Of a stretch of 64,000 nucleotides of DNA, positions 37,808 through 50,100 are shown in pieces. The position numbers and the translations under genes are program-made. Origin of the DNA: Gibbula magus (taxonomy: Eukaryota; Mollusca; Gastropoda; Trochida; Trochidae). The stretch's first letter is position 1. Every line of letters begins with the position of its first letter. The stretch is from assembly GCA_936450465.1 (NCBI GenBank), contig OW388293.1, positions 40,568,982 through 40,632,981 of the forward strand. The letters are read 5' to 3'. Under the pieces are notes generated by a model that saw nothing but the letters and a program-made list of their open reading frames with translations, was not told the origin of the DNA and searched no databases.

Positions 37808-38340
37808 GCATTGACATAACACTTTTGCCATCTGTTTTTATGCCCACCATACAAGATTTTTGCAAAGTTGCTGTCATTTGGACTTTGTCCTTTTGAAGAT
37901 AGTGTTTGTTTTCTGAGCAAAAAAACAAAGGTAATTTAAAAATCAAAGAATATATAGAGGAAGACAATTCTTTAGAGATTTTGAGAATTGGGGAAAGGGA
38001 GAGACTTCTCTTATGCGTAAAAACTCCCTCTGGCTCTTTTGACATGTACATTTTCATAGTCAAGGTCGTTCATTTTCATAGTCAAGGTCACGACTTACAA
38101 AATCTCAATTCCTTGATAGCATGGACAGTTTTTGTGCTATGATGCTCTAATTTGGTTTATATCAACAAGAAAGTTGTAATTTGATATGTTGGTTACATAA
38201 CTGCACCTGACTTGGCCAAAGGGCTAGACTAGTTTGACTTTATCAAGAACAAGATTAGTCATTCCAAGTCAATTGTTTTCACTGTGTTGTAAGGTTGTAA
38301 AATGTCAATCCTTTCAAAATTATGGTAAGTGTATCAAACA
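37808..38340. other. Non-genic; includes a decayed 3' end of a hairpin-capped element
   Basis: The segment 37970-38030 (gagattttgagaattgggga, then aagggagagacttct and gcgtaaaaact) matches the 3' end of the element at 39911-40401, as a solo, diverged right end. The rest shows nothing recognisable. Confidence 0.5.
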
Positions 38341-38341
38341 A

Positions 38342-38752
38342 TATTATCCCCCGCCACAACGAAGTTGGCGGGGGATATAGAAATGGGCTCCGTCCGTCTG
38401 TCCGTCCCGGATTCGTTTCCGGACCATTACTCGAAAACTGTAAGGCCTAGGTCAATCAAACTTGTTATGAGGAACAAACATCATGTCCCATTGTGCCTTT
38501 TGGGGTTTTAAACTTCAGACTTTTATTTTTGGCCGTTTCCATGGAAACACAACTTAGAATTTGGTTTCCGGACCAAAACTCAAAAACTATAAGGCCTAGG
38601 TCAATCAAACTTTGTATGTGGAACACCTGTTACAGTGTGAATGAATAGATTAAAGTATCAACAATGAAAGTGTAAGAATAGTTTCACAATCATTGTTTAA
38701 TGTATTTTAAACTTTTCCCATTTGGCGGGGGATATGGCCGACTCTGCTTGTT
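38342..38752 (+). mobile_element. Hairpin-capped element, subfamily 1, complete copy
   Basis: The head is a 9-bp perfect stem (38348-38356 pairing with 38366-38374), followed by gatatagaaatgggctccgt and a short GTCC microsatellite. The core carries gtttccggacc, tcgaaaactgtaaggcctag, gtgccttttggggtttt and gtttccatggaaac, in about two partial repeats of ~150 bp. The tail repeats the right arm of the head, tggcgggggatat (38723-38735), then ggccgactctgcttgtt. No coding frame. Structure resembles bivalve pearl-type elements. Confidence 0.75.
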
Positions 38753-39439
38753 ACATTTAATATGAAAGTCATCTATTCTCTAAATTGAATGTAGTTGATG
38801 AAATGTACCCCTGTGCTTGTATTTCAACTGTGTATTCAGTTTGTGTAGACTTGTTAAAGGATCCAAACTGTATTAAAGGCTCTTAAATTTGGGAGGATTC
38901 TCAGGAAGCTTGGTTGGACATAGAGAGCAATTACTTTAGTTAGTGTAATTAAATCAAACAACAGTTCAGTTGTCTTTTGGAGCATATTTATTAACGACGG
39001 TATAAAAATATGGCAATACAGTATCGTATAGCGATAAAAGGCCTGTATTGTATCCTATCATTTCGCAGTATGTGTATTGGTATACACACAGTAAGGGACA
39101 AAGTTTTCACCTGATGTCCCTCTTTCTCTGGATTGTCTTGAAAGTGGTTTATTGTTCCTTATCTGGGACATTGTCACTGTCATCAGGATCTGTTAGCCCT
39201 ATTTATTAATAAATTCCCACTTTATTGTAACAGTGGAGAGGTGGAACATGGAAAGGAGTGTCTCTCAGTTTCGCGGCTGCTCTGCATTTTGTGATTTCCC
39301 GCAAACTCCCATCTAGTTTTATTTAATTTCAGACTAAGAGTATGGTTTAAGCATGTATGAAAATCATTGCATCATGAAGTAAATCATTTTCCTATGTATT
39401 GATGTATTATTATACTATTATTATTGTACTTGATGAATA
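38753..39439. other. Non-genic interval
   Basis: No gene or clear repeat is seen. Confidence 0.45.
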
Positions 39440-40543
39440 CAATGCTGCTTGCAAGTATTCCCAAGGTTTTGAAAAATATATACATTTTAGGTGAAGATGA
39501 AACACATGGACCATTTCATGCTTACTTTTGTCTTGTTTCACCCAGTGACATTTTGTTATTCATTTGAAGGTCTTCAAATGCAAAGAATGCATGTCATATT
39601 CCTGGTAGATGATCTACTTTATTTATGAAAAGTGTTGTTGAAAAGAGCTTGTAATAGAGGTTACCACGTATGAAAGATATTTCAAATTTCTGTTTGATAC
39701 TTCTGATGATGCGGTTGCTTATATGGTGGACTTATTAGTTGCAATGTTTTTCCCTTAAGTCTGAGAACAGTCTTGTTCTTTCATGTGAAGAAACTTTCTC
39801 AAGCACTATTGTACTTTTATACAATGCTGCTTGCAAGTATTCCCGAGGTTTTGAAGAATTGAAAGTCTTAGGTCAAGGTGACACACATGGCCATTTCATA
39901 CATACTTATTTCTCTCCCCCCCCCCCCCCCCCGAAGGGTCGGGAGACATATTGGTTTTAGCTGAGTTCCCTTGGTATTCTGTCTCTCCATATCATATTAC
40001 CCCTATTGGGGGTTAAAGATTTTTTAAAATTATAAAATAAATTTATTTCCATGGTAACGATTTAGACTTAGTCTATTTCAAGGGTAGTGTTCGTTTCCGG
40101 AACAGATCTCTGAAACTATTTGACCAATTATCACCAAACTTGGTATTCTGTCTCTCCATATCATGTAGATGTGCCTTTTGGGGTTAGAGATAGTTTTATA
40201 AAAACAATTATGTGTCAATAGTAGCAATTTTGACTTTGTGCTTATAAAGAGCAAAACTCTAATATAACTGTGACTTTGAATTGTTGATAACAAATTAAAT
40301 TCAATTGAAAATATAAGAATATACAGAAAAAGAGATTTGTTGTAAGATTTTGAGAATTGGGGGAAGGGGGAGACATCTGTTTTTACGAGTAAAAACACTA
40401 GTTTTGTATTGTTTCACCCAGTGACATTTTGTTATTCATTTTAAGGTCTTCAAATGCAAAGAATGCATGTCATATTCCTGTTAGATGATTTACATTTTTC
40501 ATGAACAGTTTTGTTGAAAAGAGCTTGTAATAGAGGTTACTAC
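39440..40543. repeat. Tandem duplication, second copy split by an element
   Basis: Copy 1 is about 39440-39665 and copy 2 is 39818-39910 plus 40402-40543. They share acaatgctgcttgcaagtat, catttcat, tttcacccagtgacattttg and gaaaagagcttgtaatagag. Copy 2 is interrupted at a T-run by a hairpin-capped element. Confidence 0.85.
39911..40401 (+). mobile_element. Hairpin-capped, rolling-circle-like element, subfamily 2
   Basis: The head is a hairpin of tctccc and gggaga arms around a long C-run (39911-39949). The core has gtgttcgtttccggaac, accaaacttggtattctgtc and gatgtgccttttggggtta. The tail repeats gggagacat (~40367-40376), then has a terminal stem-loop (gtttttac 40379-40386 pairing with gtaaaaac 40389-40396) and ends CTAG at 40398-40401. 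A 3' stem-loop with CTAG and insertion into T-rich DNA without a clear target duplication fits Helitron/Helentron-type non-autonomous elements. No transposase is encoded. Confidence 0.72.
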
Positions 40544-41549
40544 AGGCAACAGTATACCATTTCTTTTGTTAATTGATTTTTTAGATGGAAATTAATTTAT
40601 GTATACCATATTCGACGTAATAAACGCCGTCTCCAAAGAATCACCCACAAATATATTTTTGACTAAAAAGATATTAAATGCCCCCCTCCAGACAATATTA
40701 ACGGGAATGATCCTTCTTTAATATGTCTAAATATTTTGATATTGTATTTAATAACAATGATGTCCTAGATTTTTACGTGTTTTTTTTTAATACAAAAATG
40801 TAAAACAAAATTTCTTCCTGTGTAGGAACAAAAATATCAAGGAAATTTACGTAACCCCAGTGTTTTACAATTTGGTACCTGTCTGCACTGGATGAGATTG
40901 TTGCCATGTTGTCATGTGTTAACATAGGTTCATTGATTTTTTTCAGTTGAAAGTGTGAAGGATATCATATAATGGTTTTGGGACAAGCAGTATAATGACC
41001 ATAACGTATTTCAAATATAATACTGTTTTGATAGTTTGTAATGTATGTTTTATTTGTTTTGGATACTTTAAATACTTCGGTAATATAAGATTTCTCTCAG
41101 CTCAGCTAGAACAAAATTGATATTTCACACTAAATAAGCGTTGTTGAAAAACTTTCTTGTGAGAAAAGATGTAACTTCACTTGCAATAGGATAAGTTTAT
41201 TTGTTGTATTTTTAAGGGGAAATCACTGATAATAAAAATCCTTTGAAAAAGAACTGTTGTCTTCTTTATCCCTATGCACAAGCCTTTTTGGTCTGAAAAT
41301 TGCCATTGTTAACCCTTAAATGATGTTTGGAGTCAAATATGACCCCAGATTATTATTCCATATATGGATATAGGTAGAAACCCACACATGTTCAATATGA
41401 CATCCGGAATTGAGCGTAACAACCATTTGCTTACTATTCTAGTGAGCTTAGAGTTAAATCTCCTTTGTTTTGAGGGTCTTATACTGGGGTCATTTTTTAC
41501 CCCAAACGTATTTAGTGAAATATACTAACAACAAAGAATGTACTTGTCA
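40544..41549. other. Non-genic interval
   Basis: No gene is supported. A fragment at about 40607-40690 (attcgacgtaataaacgccg) resembles terminal sequence of an unidentified DNA transposon. Confidence 0.4.
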
Positions 41550-44500
41550 CCAGTAACAACCAATAGTCCATCTTACAGTGAATGCTGTCATCTAACAAAG
41601 AGTTAATTGTTACAAACACATTAAAGATGAACTCTTAGTTAGGTGGACTGCTCAACTCTTTAATCATGGACAGCATTAACTCCTTGCTAGGTGGACTATT
41701 GGTAGTTAAATGCCATCCATGATTACAGAATTAAGCAGTCCTTCTAAGAGTTTACGCCGTCATCTAACAAAGACTTAATCTTAAATGTGCTTGTAACAAC
41801 CAGAGTGGTCCACCTAACAAGGAGTTAATGCCGTCCATGATAAGAGAGTTAAGCAGTCCATTAAACTCAGAGTTACTGTTGTCCATTAATACAGAGTTAA
41901 TTAGTCCATCTAACAAGGAGTTAATGTTCAATGTACATGTAACAAGTAAAAACCAATAGACCATCTAACAAGGAGTTAATGCCGTCCATGATTAGAGAGT
42001 TGATGGGTCCATCTTACTAAGAGTTACTATTGTCCATAAATACTGAGTTAATTAGTCCATCTAACAAAGAGTTAATCTTAAATGTGCTTGTAACAAGTTA
42101 CTACCAATAGTCCATCTAACAAGGAGTTAATGCCGTCCATGATTAGAGAGTTAAGCAGTCCATCTAGCTAAGAGTTACTGTGTCCATAAATACAGAGTTA
42201 ATTAGTCCATCTAACAAAGAGTTAATCTTAAATGTGCTTGTAACAAGTTACTACCAATAGTCCATCTAACAAGGAGTTAATACCGTCCATGATTAGAGAG
42301 TTAAGCAGTCCATCTAACTTAGAGTTACTGTTGTCCATTAATACAGAGTTAATTAGTCCATCTAACAAGGAGTTAATGTTCAATGTGCATGTAACAAGTA
42401 ACAACCAATAGTCCATCTAACAAGGAGTTAATGCCGTCCATGATAAGAGAGTTAAGCAGTCCATCTAACTTAGAGTTACTGTTGTCCATTAATACAGAGT
42501 TAATTAGTCCATCTAACAAGGAGTTAATGTTCAATGTGCATGTAACAAGTAACAACCAATAGTCCATCTAACAAGGAGTTAATGCCGTCCATGATAAGAG
42601 AGTTAAGCAGTCCATTAAACTAAGAGTTACTGTTGTCCATTAATACAGAGTTAATTAGTCCATCTAACAAGGAGTTAATGTTCAATGTACATGAAACAAG
42701 TAAAAACCAATAGACCATCTAACAAGGAGTTAATGCCGTCCATGATTAGAGAGTTGATGGGTCCATCTTACTAAGAGTTACTATTGTCCATAAATACTGA
42801 GTTAATTAGTCCATCTAACAAAGAGTTAATCTTAAATGTGCTTGTAACAAGTTACTACCAATAGTCCATCTAACAAGGAGTTAATGCCGTCCATGATTAG
42901 AGAGTTAAGCAGTCCATCTAGCTAAGAGTTACTGTGTCCATAAATACAGAGTTAATTAGTCCATCTAACAAAGAGTTAATCTTAAATGTGCTTGTAACAA
43001 GTTACTACCAATAGTCCATCTAACAAGGAGTTAATACCGTCCATGATTAGAGAGTTAAGCAGTCCATCTAACTTAGAGTTACTGTTGTCCATTAATACAG
43101 AGTTAATTAGTCCATCTAACAAGGAGTTAATGTTCAATGTGCATGTAACAAGTAACAACCAATAGTCCATCTAACAAGGAGTTAATGCCGTCCATGATAA
43201 GAGAGTTAAGCAGTCCATCTAACTTAGAGTTACTGTTGTCCATTAATACAGAGTTAATTAGTCCATCTAACAAGGAGTTAATGTTCAATGTGCATGTAAC
43301 AAGTAACAACCAATAGTCCATCTAACAAGGAGTTAATGCCGTCCATGATAAGAGAGTTAAGCAGTCCATTAAACTAAGAGTTACTGTTGTCCATTAATAC
43401 AGAGTTAATTAGTCCATCTAACAAGGAGTTAATGTTCAATGTACATGAAACAAGTAAAAACCAATAGACCATCTAACAAGGAGTTAATGCCGTCCATGAT
43501 TAGAGAGTTGATGGGTCCATCTTACTAAGAGTTACTATTGTCCATAAATACTGAGTTAATTAGTCCATCTAACAAAGAGTTAATCTTAAATGTGCTTGTA
43601 ACAAGTTACTACCAATAGTCCATCTAACAAGGAGTTAATGCCGTCCATGATTAGAGAGTTAAGCAGTCCATCTAGCTAAGAGTTACTGTGTCCATAAATA
43701 CAGAGTTAATTAGTCCATCTAACAAAGAGTTAATCTTAAATGTGCTTGTAACAAGTTACTACCAATAGTCCATCTAACAAGGAGTTAATACCGTCCATGA
43801 TTAGAGAGTTAAGCAGTCCATCTAACTTAGAGTTACTGTTGTCCATTAATACAGAGTTAATTAGTCCATCTAACAAGGAGTTAATGTTCAATGTGCATGT
43901 AACAAGTAACAACCAATAGTCCATCTAACAAGGAGTTAATGCCGTCCATGATAAGAGAGTTAAGCAGTCCATTAAACTAAGAGTTACTGTTGTCCATTAA
44001 TACAGAGTTAATTAGTCCATCTAACAAGGAGTTAATGTTCAATGTACATGAAACAAGTAAAAACCAATAGACCATCTAACAAGGAGTTAATGCCGTCCAT
44101 GATTAGAGAGTTGATGGGTCCATCTTACTAAGAGTTACTATTGTCCATAAATACTGAGTTAATTAGTCCATCTAACAAAGAGTTAATCTTAAATGTGCTT
44201 GTAGCAAGTTACTACCAATAGTCCATCCAACAAGGAGTTAATGCCGTCCATGATTAGAGAGTTAAGCAGTCCATCTAGCTAAGAGTGACTGTGTCCATAA
44301 ATACAGAGTTAATTAGTCCATCTAACAAAGAGTTAATCTTAAATGTGCTTGTAACAAGTTACTACCAATAGACCATCTAACAAGGAGTTAATGCCGTCCA
44401 TGATTAGAGAGTTAAGCAGTCCATCTAACTTAGAGTTACTGTTGTCCATTAATACAGAGTTTCTTAGTCCATCTAACAAGGAGTTAATGTTCAATGTACC

Positions 44501-45395
44501 TGTAACAAGTAAAAACCAATAGACCATCTAACAAGGAGTTAATGCCGTCATGATTAGATAGTTAATCAGTCCATCTTACTAAGAGTTACTGTTGTCCACT
44601 ATTACAGAGTTAAGCAGTCCATCTAACAAAGAGATAAGCAGTCCATCTAACAAAGAGTTAATCTTAAATGTGCTTGTAGCAAGTTAATACCATTAGTCCA
44701 TCTAACAAGGAGTTAATGCCGTCCATGATTAGAGAGTTAAGCAGTCCAAACTTCGAGTTACTGTTGTCCATAAATACAGAGTTAATTAGTCCACCTAACA
44801 AGGAGTTAATGTTCAATGTGCATGTAACAAGTAACAACCAATAGTCCACCTAACAAGGAGTTAATACCGTCCATGATTAGAGAGTTAAGCAGTCCATCTA
44901 ACTTATAGTTACTGTTGTCCATTAATACAGAGTTTCTTAGTCCATCTAACAAGGAGTTAATGCCGTCATGATTAGACAGTTAATCAGTCCATCATACTAA
45001 GAGTTACTGTTGTCCACTTTTACAGAGTTAAGCAGTCCATCTAACAAAGAGTTAAGCAGTCCATCTAACAAAGAGTTAATCTTAAATGTGCTTGTAGCCA
45101 GTTACTACCAATAGTCCATCTAACAAGGAGTTAATGCGGTCCATGATTAGAGAGTTAAGCAGTCCATCAAACTTTGAGTTACTGTTGTCCATAAATACAG
45201 AGTTAATTAGTCCATCTAACAAGGAGTTCATGTTTAATGTGCATGTAACAAGTAACAACCAATAGTCCATCTAACAAGGAGTTAGTTCCGTCCATGATTA
45301 GAGAGTTAAGCAGTCCATCTAACTTAGAGTTACTGTTGTCCATTGATACAGAGTTAATTAGTCCATCTAACAAGGAGTTAATGTTCAATGTGCTT
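41550..45395. repeat. Satellite array with ~151-bp monomer and 754-bp higher-order repeat
   Basis: The monomer contains aaggagttaatgccgtccat, gagagttaagcagtccatct, aga-gttactgttgtccatta and gagttaattagtccatct, itself made of sub-repeats of ~25-30 bp ending in agtccatctaac. A diagnostic variant, gagttgatgggtcc, recurs at 41997, 42751, 43505 and 44108. The spacings are 754, 754 and 603 bp, i.e. five, five and four monomers. The repeated minus-strand frames of 61-66 codons are artefacts; 151 is not a multiple of 3 and frames break each monomer. Confidence 0.95.
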
Positions 45396-45545
45396 GTATC
45401 GAGTAACTTCCAACTGCCGATATGACAAGGACTTTGTAGCACTTTAGCATGTCTGTCGAGGTGGATTGGGCGCATATATAAATAAGCATATTATGATTAT
45501 TATTATTAAGGAGTTAATGCAGTCCATGATTTAAGTAGTTAATAG
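45396..45545. repeat. Satellite edge interrupted by an SINE-like 3' tail
   Basis: The last monomer is broken after gtgcttgtatcgagtaac. Foreign sequence containing gattgggcgcatatataaat and ending in a (att)n run (to about 45508) follows, after which the monomer resumes (aaggagttaatgcagtccat). A 'gcgc-tatataaat' plus ATT-repeat end is typical of tRNA-SINE 3' tails, so this is probably a truncated SINE. Confidence 0.5.
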
Positions 45546-45940
45546 TCTAATTAAAAATTTATGAAGTAAATTTATGAATATATTTTATTTCACATCTTAT
45601 AATTTACAAATATCCCTGATTAGTTTTGCAATTATACTTCAAATTTGAAATTTGTGTTGGTTAAGTATATAAGGAGACTGAAATAAATGGTATCACTGTT
45701 CCCTTTACTAATTTTGTTGTGTTCAATCTTAACTAACGATGAACACAGTTCTCCTGTAGCGGTTTCATTTCAAACTGACAGTAGAATAATGATAAGGATA
45801 AGGATAATAATGAGTTAAACTCATAAATGCTTTTCAGTAATTGGACTCATCAACACGTAAACCTCAAATGTAAGAACACTTTTAAATTTAATCCTTAAAT
45901 TAAGAGTTATTAACTCCTAAACGAGTTGCCTCATAAACAG
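45546..45940. other. Non-genic interval
   Basis: No gene or clear repeat is visible. Confidence 0.4.
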
Positions 45941-45943
45941 CAA

Positions 45944-47132
45944 ATGTTGGTCCGTCCGTCTGTGCGTCCGGGCTTTTCCATTCCGGCCTCAAACTTCAAA
46001 ACTATAAGACATATCTCAACGAAACTCGGTGTGTGGAACAATCATCATGTGTAGATGTGCCTTTTGGGGTTTTCAACTTCTTCGAGTTATTTTTTTTACC
46101 GTTTCCATGGAAACGGAACTTCGAATTTCGTTTCCGGAGCAGAACTCGAAAACTATAAGACATATCTCAACAAAACTTTGTGTGTGGAACAATCATCATG
46201 TGTAGATGTGCCTTTTGGGGTTTTCAACTTCTTCGAGTTGTTTTTTGTTGACCGTTTCCATGGAAATGTAACTTAGAATTTCGTTTCCGGAGCAGAACTC
46301 AAAAACTATAAGACATATATCAACGAAACTTGGTGTGTGGAACAATCATCATGTGTAGATGTGCCTTTTGGGGTTTTCAACTTCTTCGAGTTGTTTTTTG
46401 TTGACCGTTTCCATGGAAATGTAACTTAGAATTTCGTTTCCGGAGCAGAACTCAAAAACTATAAGACATATATCAACGAAACTTGGTGTGTGGAACAATC
46501 ATCATGTGTAGATGTGCCTTGTGGGGTTTCAACTTCTTCGAGTTATTTTTTTGGACCGTTTCCATGAAAAGGTAACTTAGAATTTTGTTTCCGGAGCAGA
46601 ACTCGAAAACGATAAGACATATCTAAACGAAACTTGGTGTGTGGAACAATCATCAAGTGTACACGTGCCTTTTGGGGTTTTCAACTTCTTCGAGTTATTT
46701 TTAGCTCATCTGGCTAATGGCATGGCACGGTGTCCGGCGTCCGTCCGTCCATTCATCCGTCTGTCCGTCTGTAAACTTTTTGCATTTTGTCTTCTTCTCC
46801 AGAACCACTTGGTCTAAGGAGATTAAATTATGTGTGCATACTCCTTGGCTTTGACACAACCTAAAAAAACTATCTTCTAACTATTTTCATCCTGATCATC
46901 AGCAAACGATAACCATCAGTTGCCATGAACCTTATATTGGGTAGGCTAAGATTGTTTTGATATGTTACAAACCTTACAGGGAGTGGCATCCCTGCCCTGC
47001 TGAGCCAACAAATCATCATCCATCCTGCTACATCAGGCTATAAGGAGAAGGTTCATAGTCACTGTTATTCAACAACTATTCTTCAATATATGTTCCCAAA
47101 GGCGGGGGATATGGCCGACTCTGTCTGCTTGT
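45944..47132 (+). mobile_element. Hairpin-capped element, subfamily 1, with five core repeats and a nested insertion
   Basis: The left hairpin is missing; the element begins at the GTCC microsatellite (45951-45970). Five tandem core copies follow, with gtgtgtggaacaatcatca starting near 46029, 46180, 46333, 46486 and 46637, a period of 151-153 bp. The right end is ggcgggggatatggccgact (47101-47120). Between the fifth core and the right end sits other sequence starting near 46702 (agctcatctggctaatgg, a GTCC microsatellite), which looks like the head of a third family inserted into this one. Confidence 0.72.
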
Positions 47133-50100
47133 TGGTATTGATAGACGGCCATTTTGTTGAAACTGTGAAACTTTATTGAAAAGTTTCTCTGATCCTTGAA
47201 TGGTGTTTAATCATGACTTTATGGGAGAGAGGAGTGTAATGGCCTACCAGAGTCCATTTGATAATGGTGGTGCTTCATTTACTTACATCAAAATCTATGC
47301 CAAAATTGTCACCTATGGACAATAAAGAAACTGTATATCCATAAAATTGTCTACATTCCTCATCATTGTTATATTCCCATGGTTGTTTGGTGAAGTACAA
47401 GCTATTAGAGATATCCAGGGCACGACCAGTCAACAGTTACAGAACTGACCCATACATGTGCAGATGTGACCTGGCAATGGTGCTAATGTAACACTAGTTA
47501 TACAATCATTGCAATTACTTTATTTTCTAAACAATCAGGTTCTTGATTTAGCATTGATGGGCGGCCATTTTGTTGAGAATGCTAACTTCGATTTGGAAGA
47601 ATACTAACTATAACACAATTGGATGTCACATGTACAGAAAAATGTCACTGATCCCAAGTTAGTTCATGGTGATCACTTGCTTTGGATTAAAGACTATGCT
47701 GGCCCATCATGTTTAACCCGTTACATGCAGTTTCAATACTATTCTAGGATTGCCAATCTATATAAAATGACAAATCCTGAATTATTCTTTGATTCCTGTA
47801 AATTTACCGTTCAGAAACTGACTAAAACTGATGTAGCAGCTTGATTATTCAGAGAAAGATGAGCTGGGAATGGTGCTGTTGATACTGTGAGGAGATATTT
47901 CCCATATTGTGAGCCATCTGTCAGTTCTGAAGTACACATAATGAATAAACCTTGTCCATGATCCACTGAGAAATCTTATCAACAGAGACTCAGAGTTTTG
48001 CACTAACTAAAGAAGTAGCTCAGCTCGAAATGTTGTTGGTGTTTTGTAGGAGATATTTGCCTCGTGTGTGCGCTATCTGAGAAAGTCAGGACTTGTCCAG
48101 TACTTCAGGAAGGACGCAGCATAGCACAGATAACTCACGTGAGATGATGTCGCTTTCCAAACACCCCGTCACATTGGTCTGAAAGACGCCCTTTATGAGA
48201 CAGGTTTCACACGATCAAGATTTGTTTGCCCCCTGTTTTGGCCCTTGTTGAATTCTGTTTGGTTTTGGTTTGTAACATTGCAGAAAGTTGATATAATGAC
48301 TGAATTTGGAACATCTTGACAAAAATGGGTTGTGTTGTGACATTGACATGCAAACAAGTTGGCATGTCCTTTATAAAAAATGACAATCCTCATTTAACAT
48401 GTTTTTTTATTCATAAAAGGTTTTTACATTTGTTCCATATTTTATTCTTTTGCAAGAGTACCATGGTTACCTCCTCGTACAACAACAAAAAATCTTTTAC
48501 AGATTTAGAGAAAATTGAAACAATCATAAAAAGTGTACCAAGATTTTGATATTGATGTTTTTTCTCCTGATCCTCTTCTTCATGTCACCCATAAATGTAA
48601 CACTATATGTAAGAACATACTTCAAGGAATAAAAATAAAAAATTAAAAAGTAAGAAACAGATTTTGATATTGGTTAGCTACAGAACATTATTCTTCACAA
48701 GGAACAATCCTCTTATTTGTTTCTTCAGGAGTCATTCATAAAAAAAAATTTGTTAGTGTCAGTTAATCACAAGAAGCTCAACTCTCGGTCTAATATGGGT
48801 ACGGTAATATGGGTTCATTAAGATGTCTTATTCTATCAGTGTAAAAGTTTCTCTTTTATTGCTTCACTAGAGTCACTTTCAAAATATTCAGATTGGGTAA
48901 CTTCAGAGCGGTGCCTGTATATTTTCACTAGAAATACAAACCACAGGTCAAGCCATTAACGGATCTGTTTTGTACTGTTAGGCATTGACCTCGGGGAACT
49001 TGTGACCCGTAGTCACTAAAGCAAACTTTCATTTGCATTTCCTTTGACTGTGTCTACAAAAGTTATTCAAATTAGGTATTTGATAGATACTCTGACAATT
49101 GGGGTATGACAGGGTGATACAATTGGCCATTGTATTTCTATAATACTCGCTGGAATCTGTTGATACTACGTCTATGTCAACATTTTGCTTGGCTTATAGA
49201 CAGTACACCGAGTTAATTTGGTAACAATGCTGTTATCTACGGAAAATTAACTTTGAATTGACCAAACTTTGTATGAAAATGAACTTATAGAAAGTACTGA
49301 GTTAATTACTAACAATGACATTAGAGTCATTGAATTGAATAGTTATGACTTTGTTTTGCGAACAGAGAGTCAATTTCATAGCAAGGAATGTTAGAAAGGA
49401 CAAGTTAATTCTAGAAGAACAAGAATTTATTTTAAATCAATCATCATCCACATATAAAGTATACTTTCATTTCAAAATTAAGATCTAAAAATCTCACTTT
49501 GGACGACTAATTCAAGATGAAGAAAATGTTTACTCAGTTTGAAATACCCAGTTTAAGATCCAAATCTGCAAAGACATAGCACTTTATTACTTAGACTCAG
49601 GTGCTTATTTCATATAAGTAATCCATATTATTCACACCTTATCTCTATGAAGCTTCTTTAAAACACTTCACAGACAGGTTTATGGTTGTCCGTAATCTTC
49701 ACGTGTGCAAATATAACAGTATACCTGACAGTATCTTCAATATATATCATATGACCTTATTTTTCATTATCAATAAAATACACCCTAAGATGCTTTGAAA
49801 TGTTTGTAAATTTACACCTACGCAAGTTCTTTGAGTAGATTCTATTGCTCTTCATTTTATTGAGTGTATGTTAGCCTATGTCGTCAATATCTAATAATGA
49901 CCTATTTCCCTAGTTATCAAGTCGTGAAATTTCTTTCAATTTCATCAGAACTTTATTTTTTAGCTCACCTCTTCAATATTGATTATATGACCTTAGTCCT
50001 ATGTCACCTGAATATGCTAAATATATGTAGATATAAATGGAAAATATGATCTATATAATAAATCAAAATTTTGTATTACTTATTTTTACAATTGCCTCCA

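Noticed and set aside
41764..45475. Many near-identical minus-strand frames of 60-90 codons
   Set aside because: They are windows through the ~151-bp satellite; each stops within about one monomer and the period is not a multiple of three.
47623..47844. 73-codon protein-like frame
   Set aside because: Composition looks protein-like, but flanking frames are broken, no domain is recognised and no intact splice pair is present; possibly a decayed pseudogene fragment.
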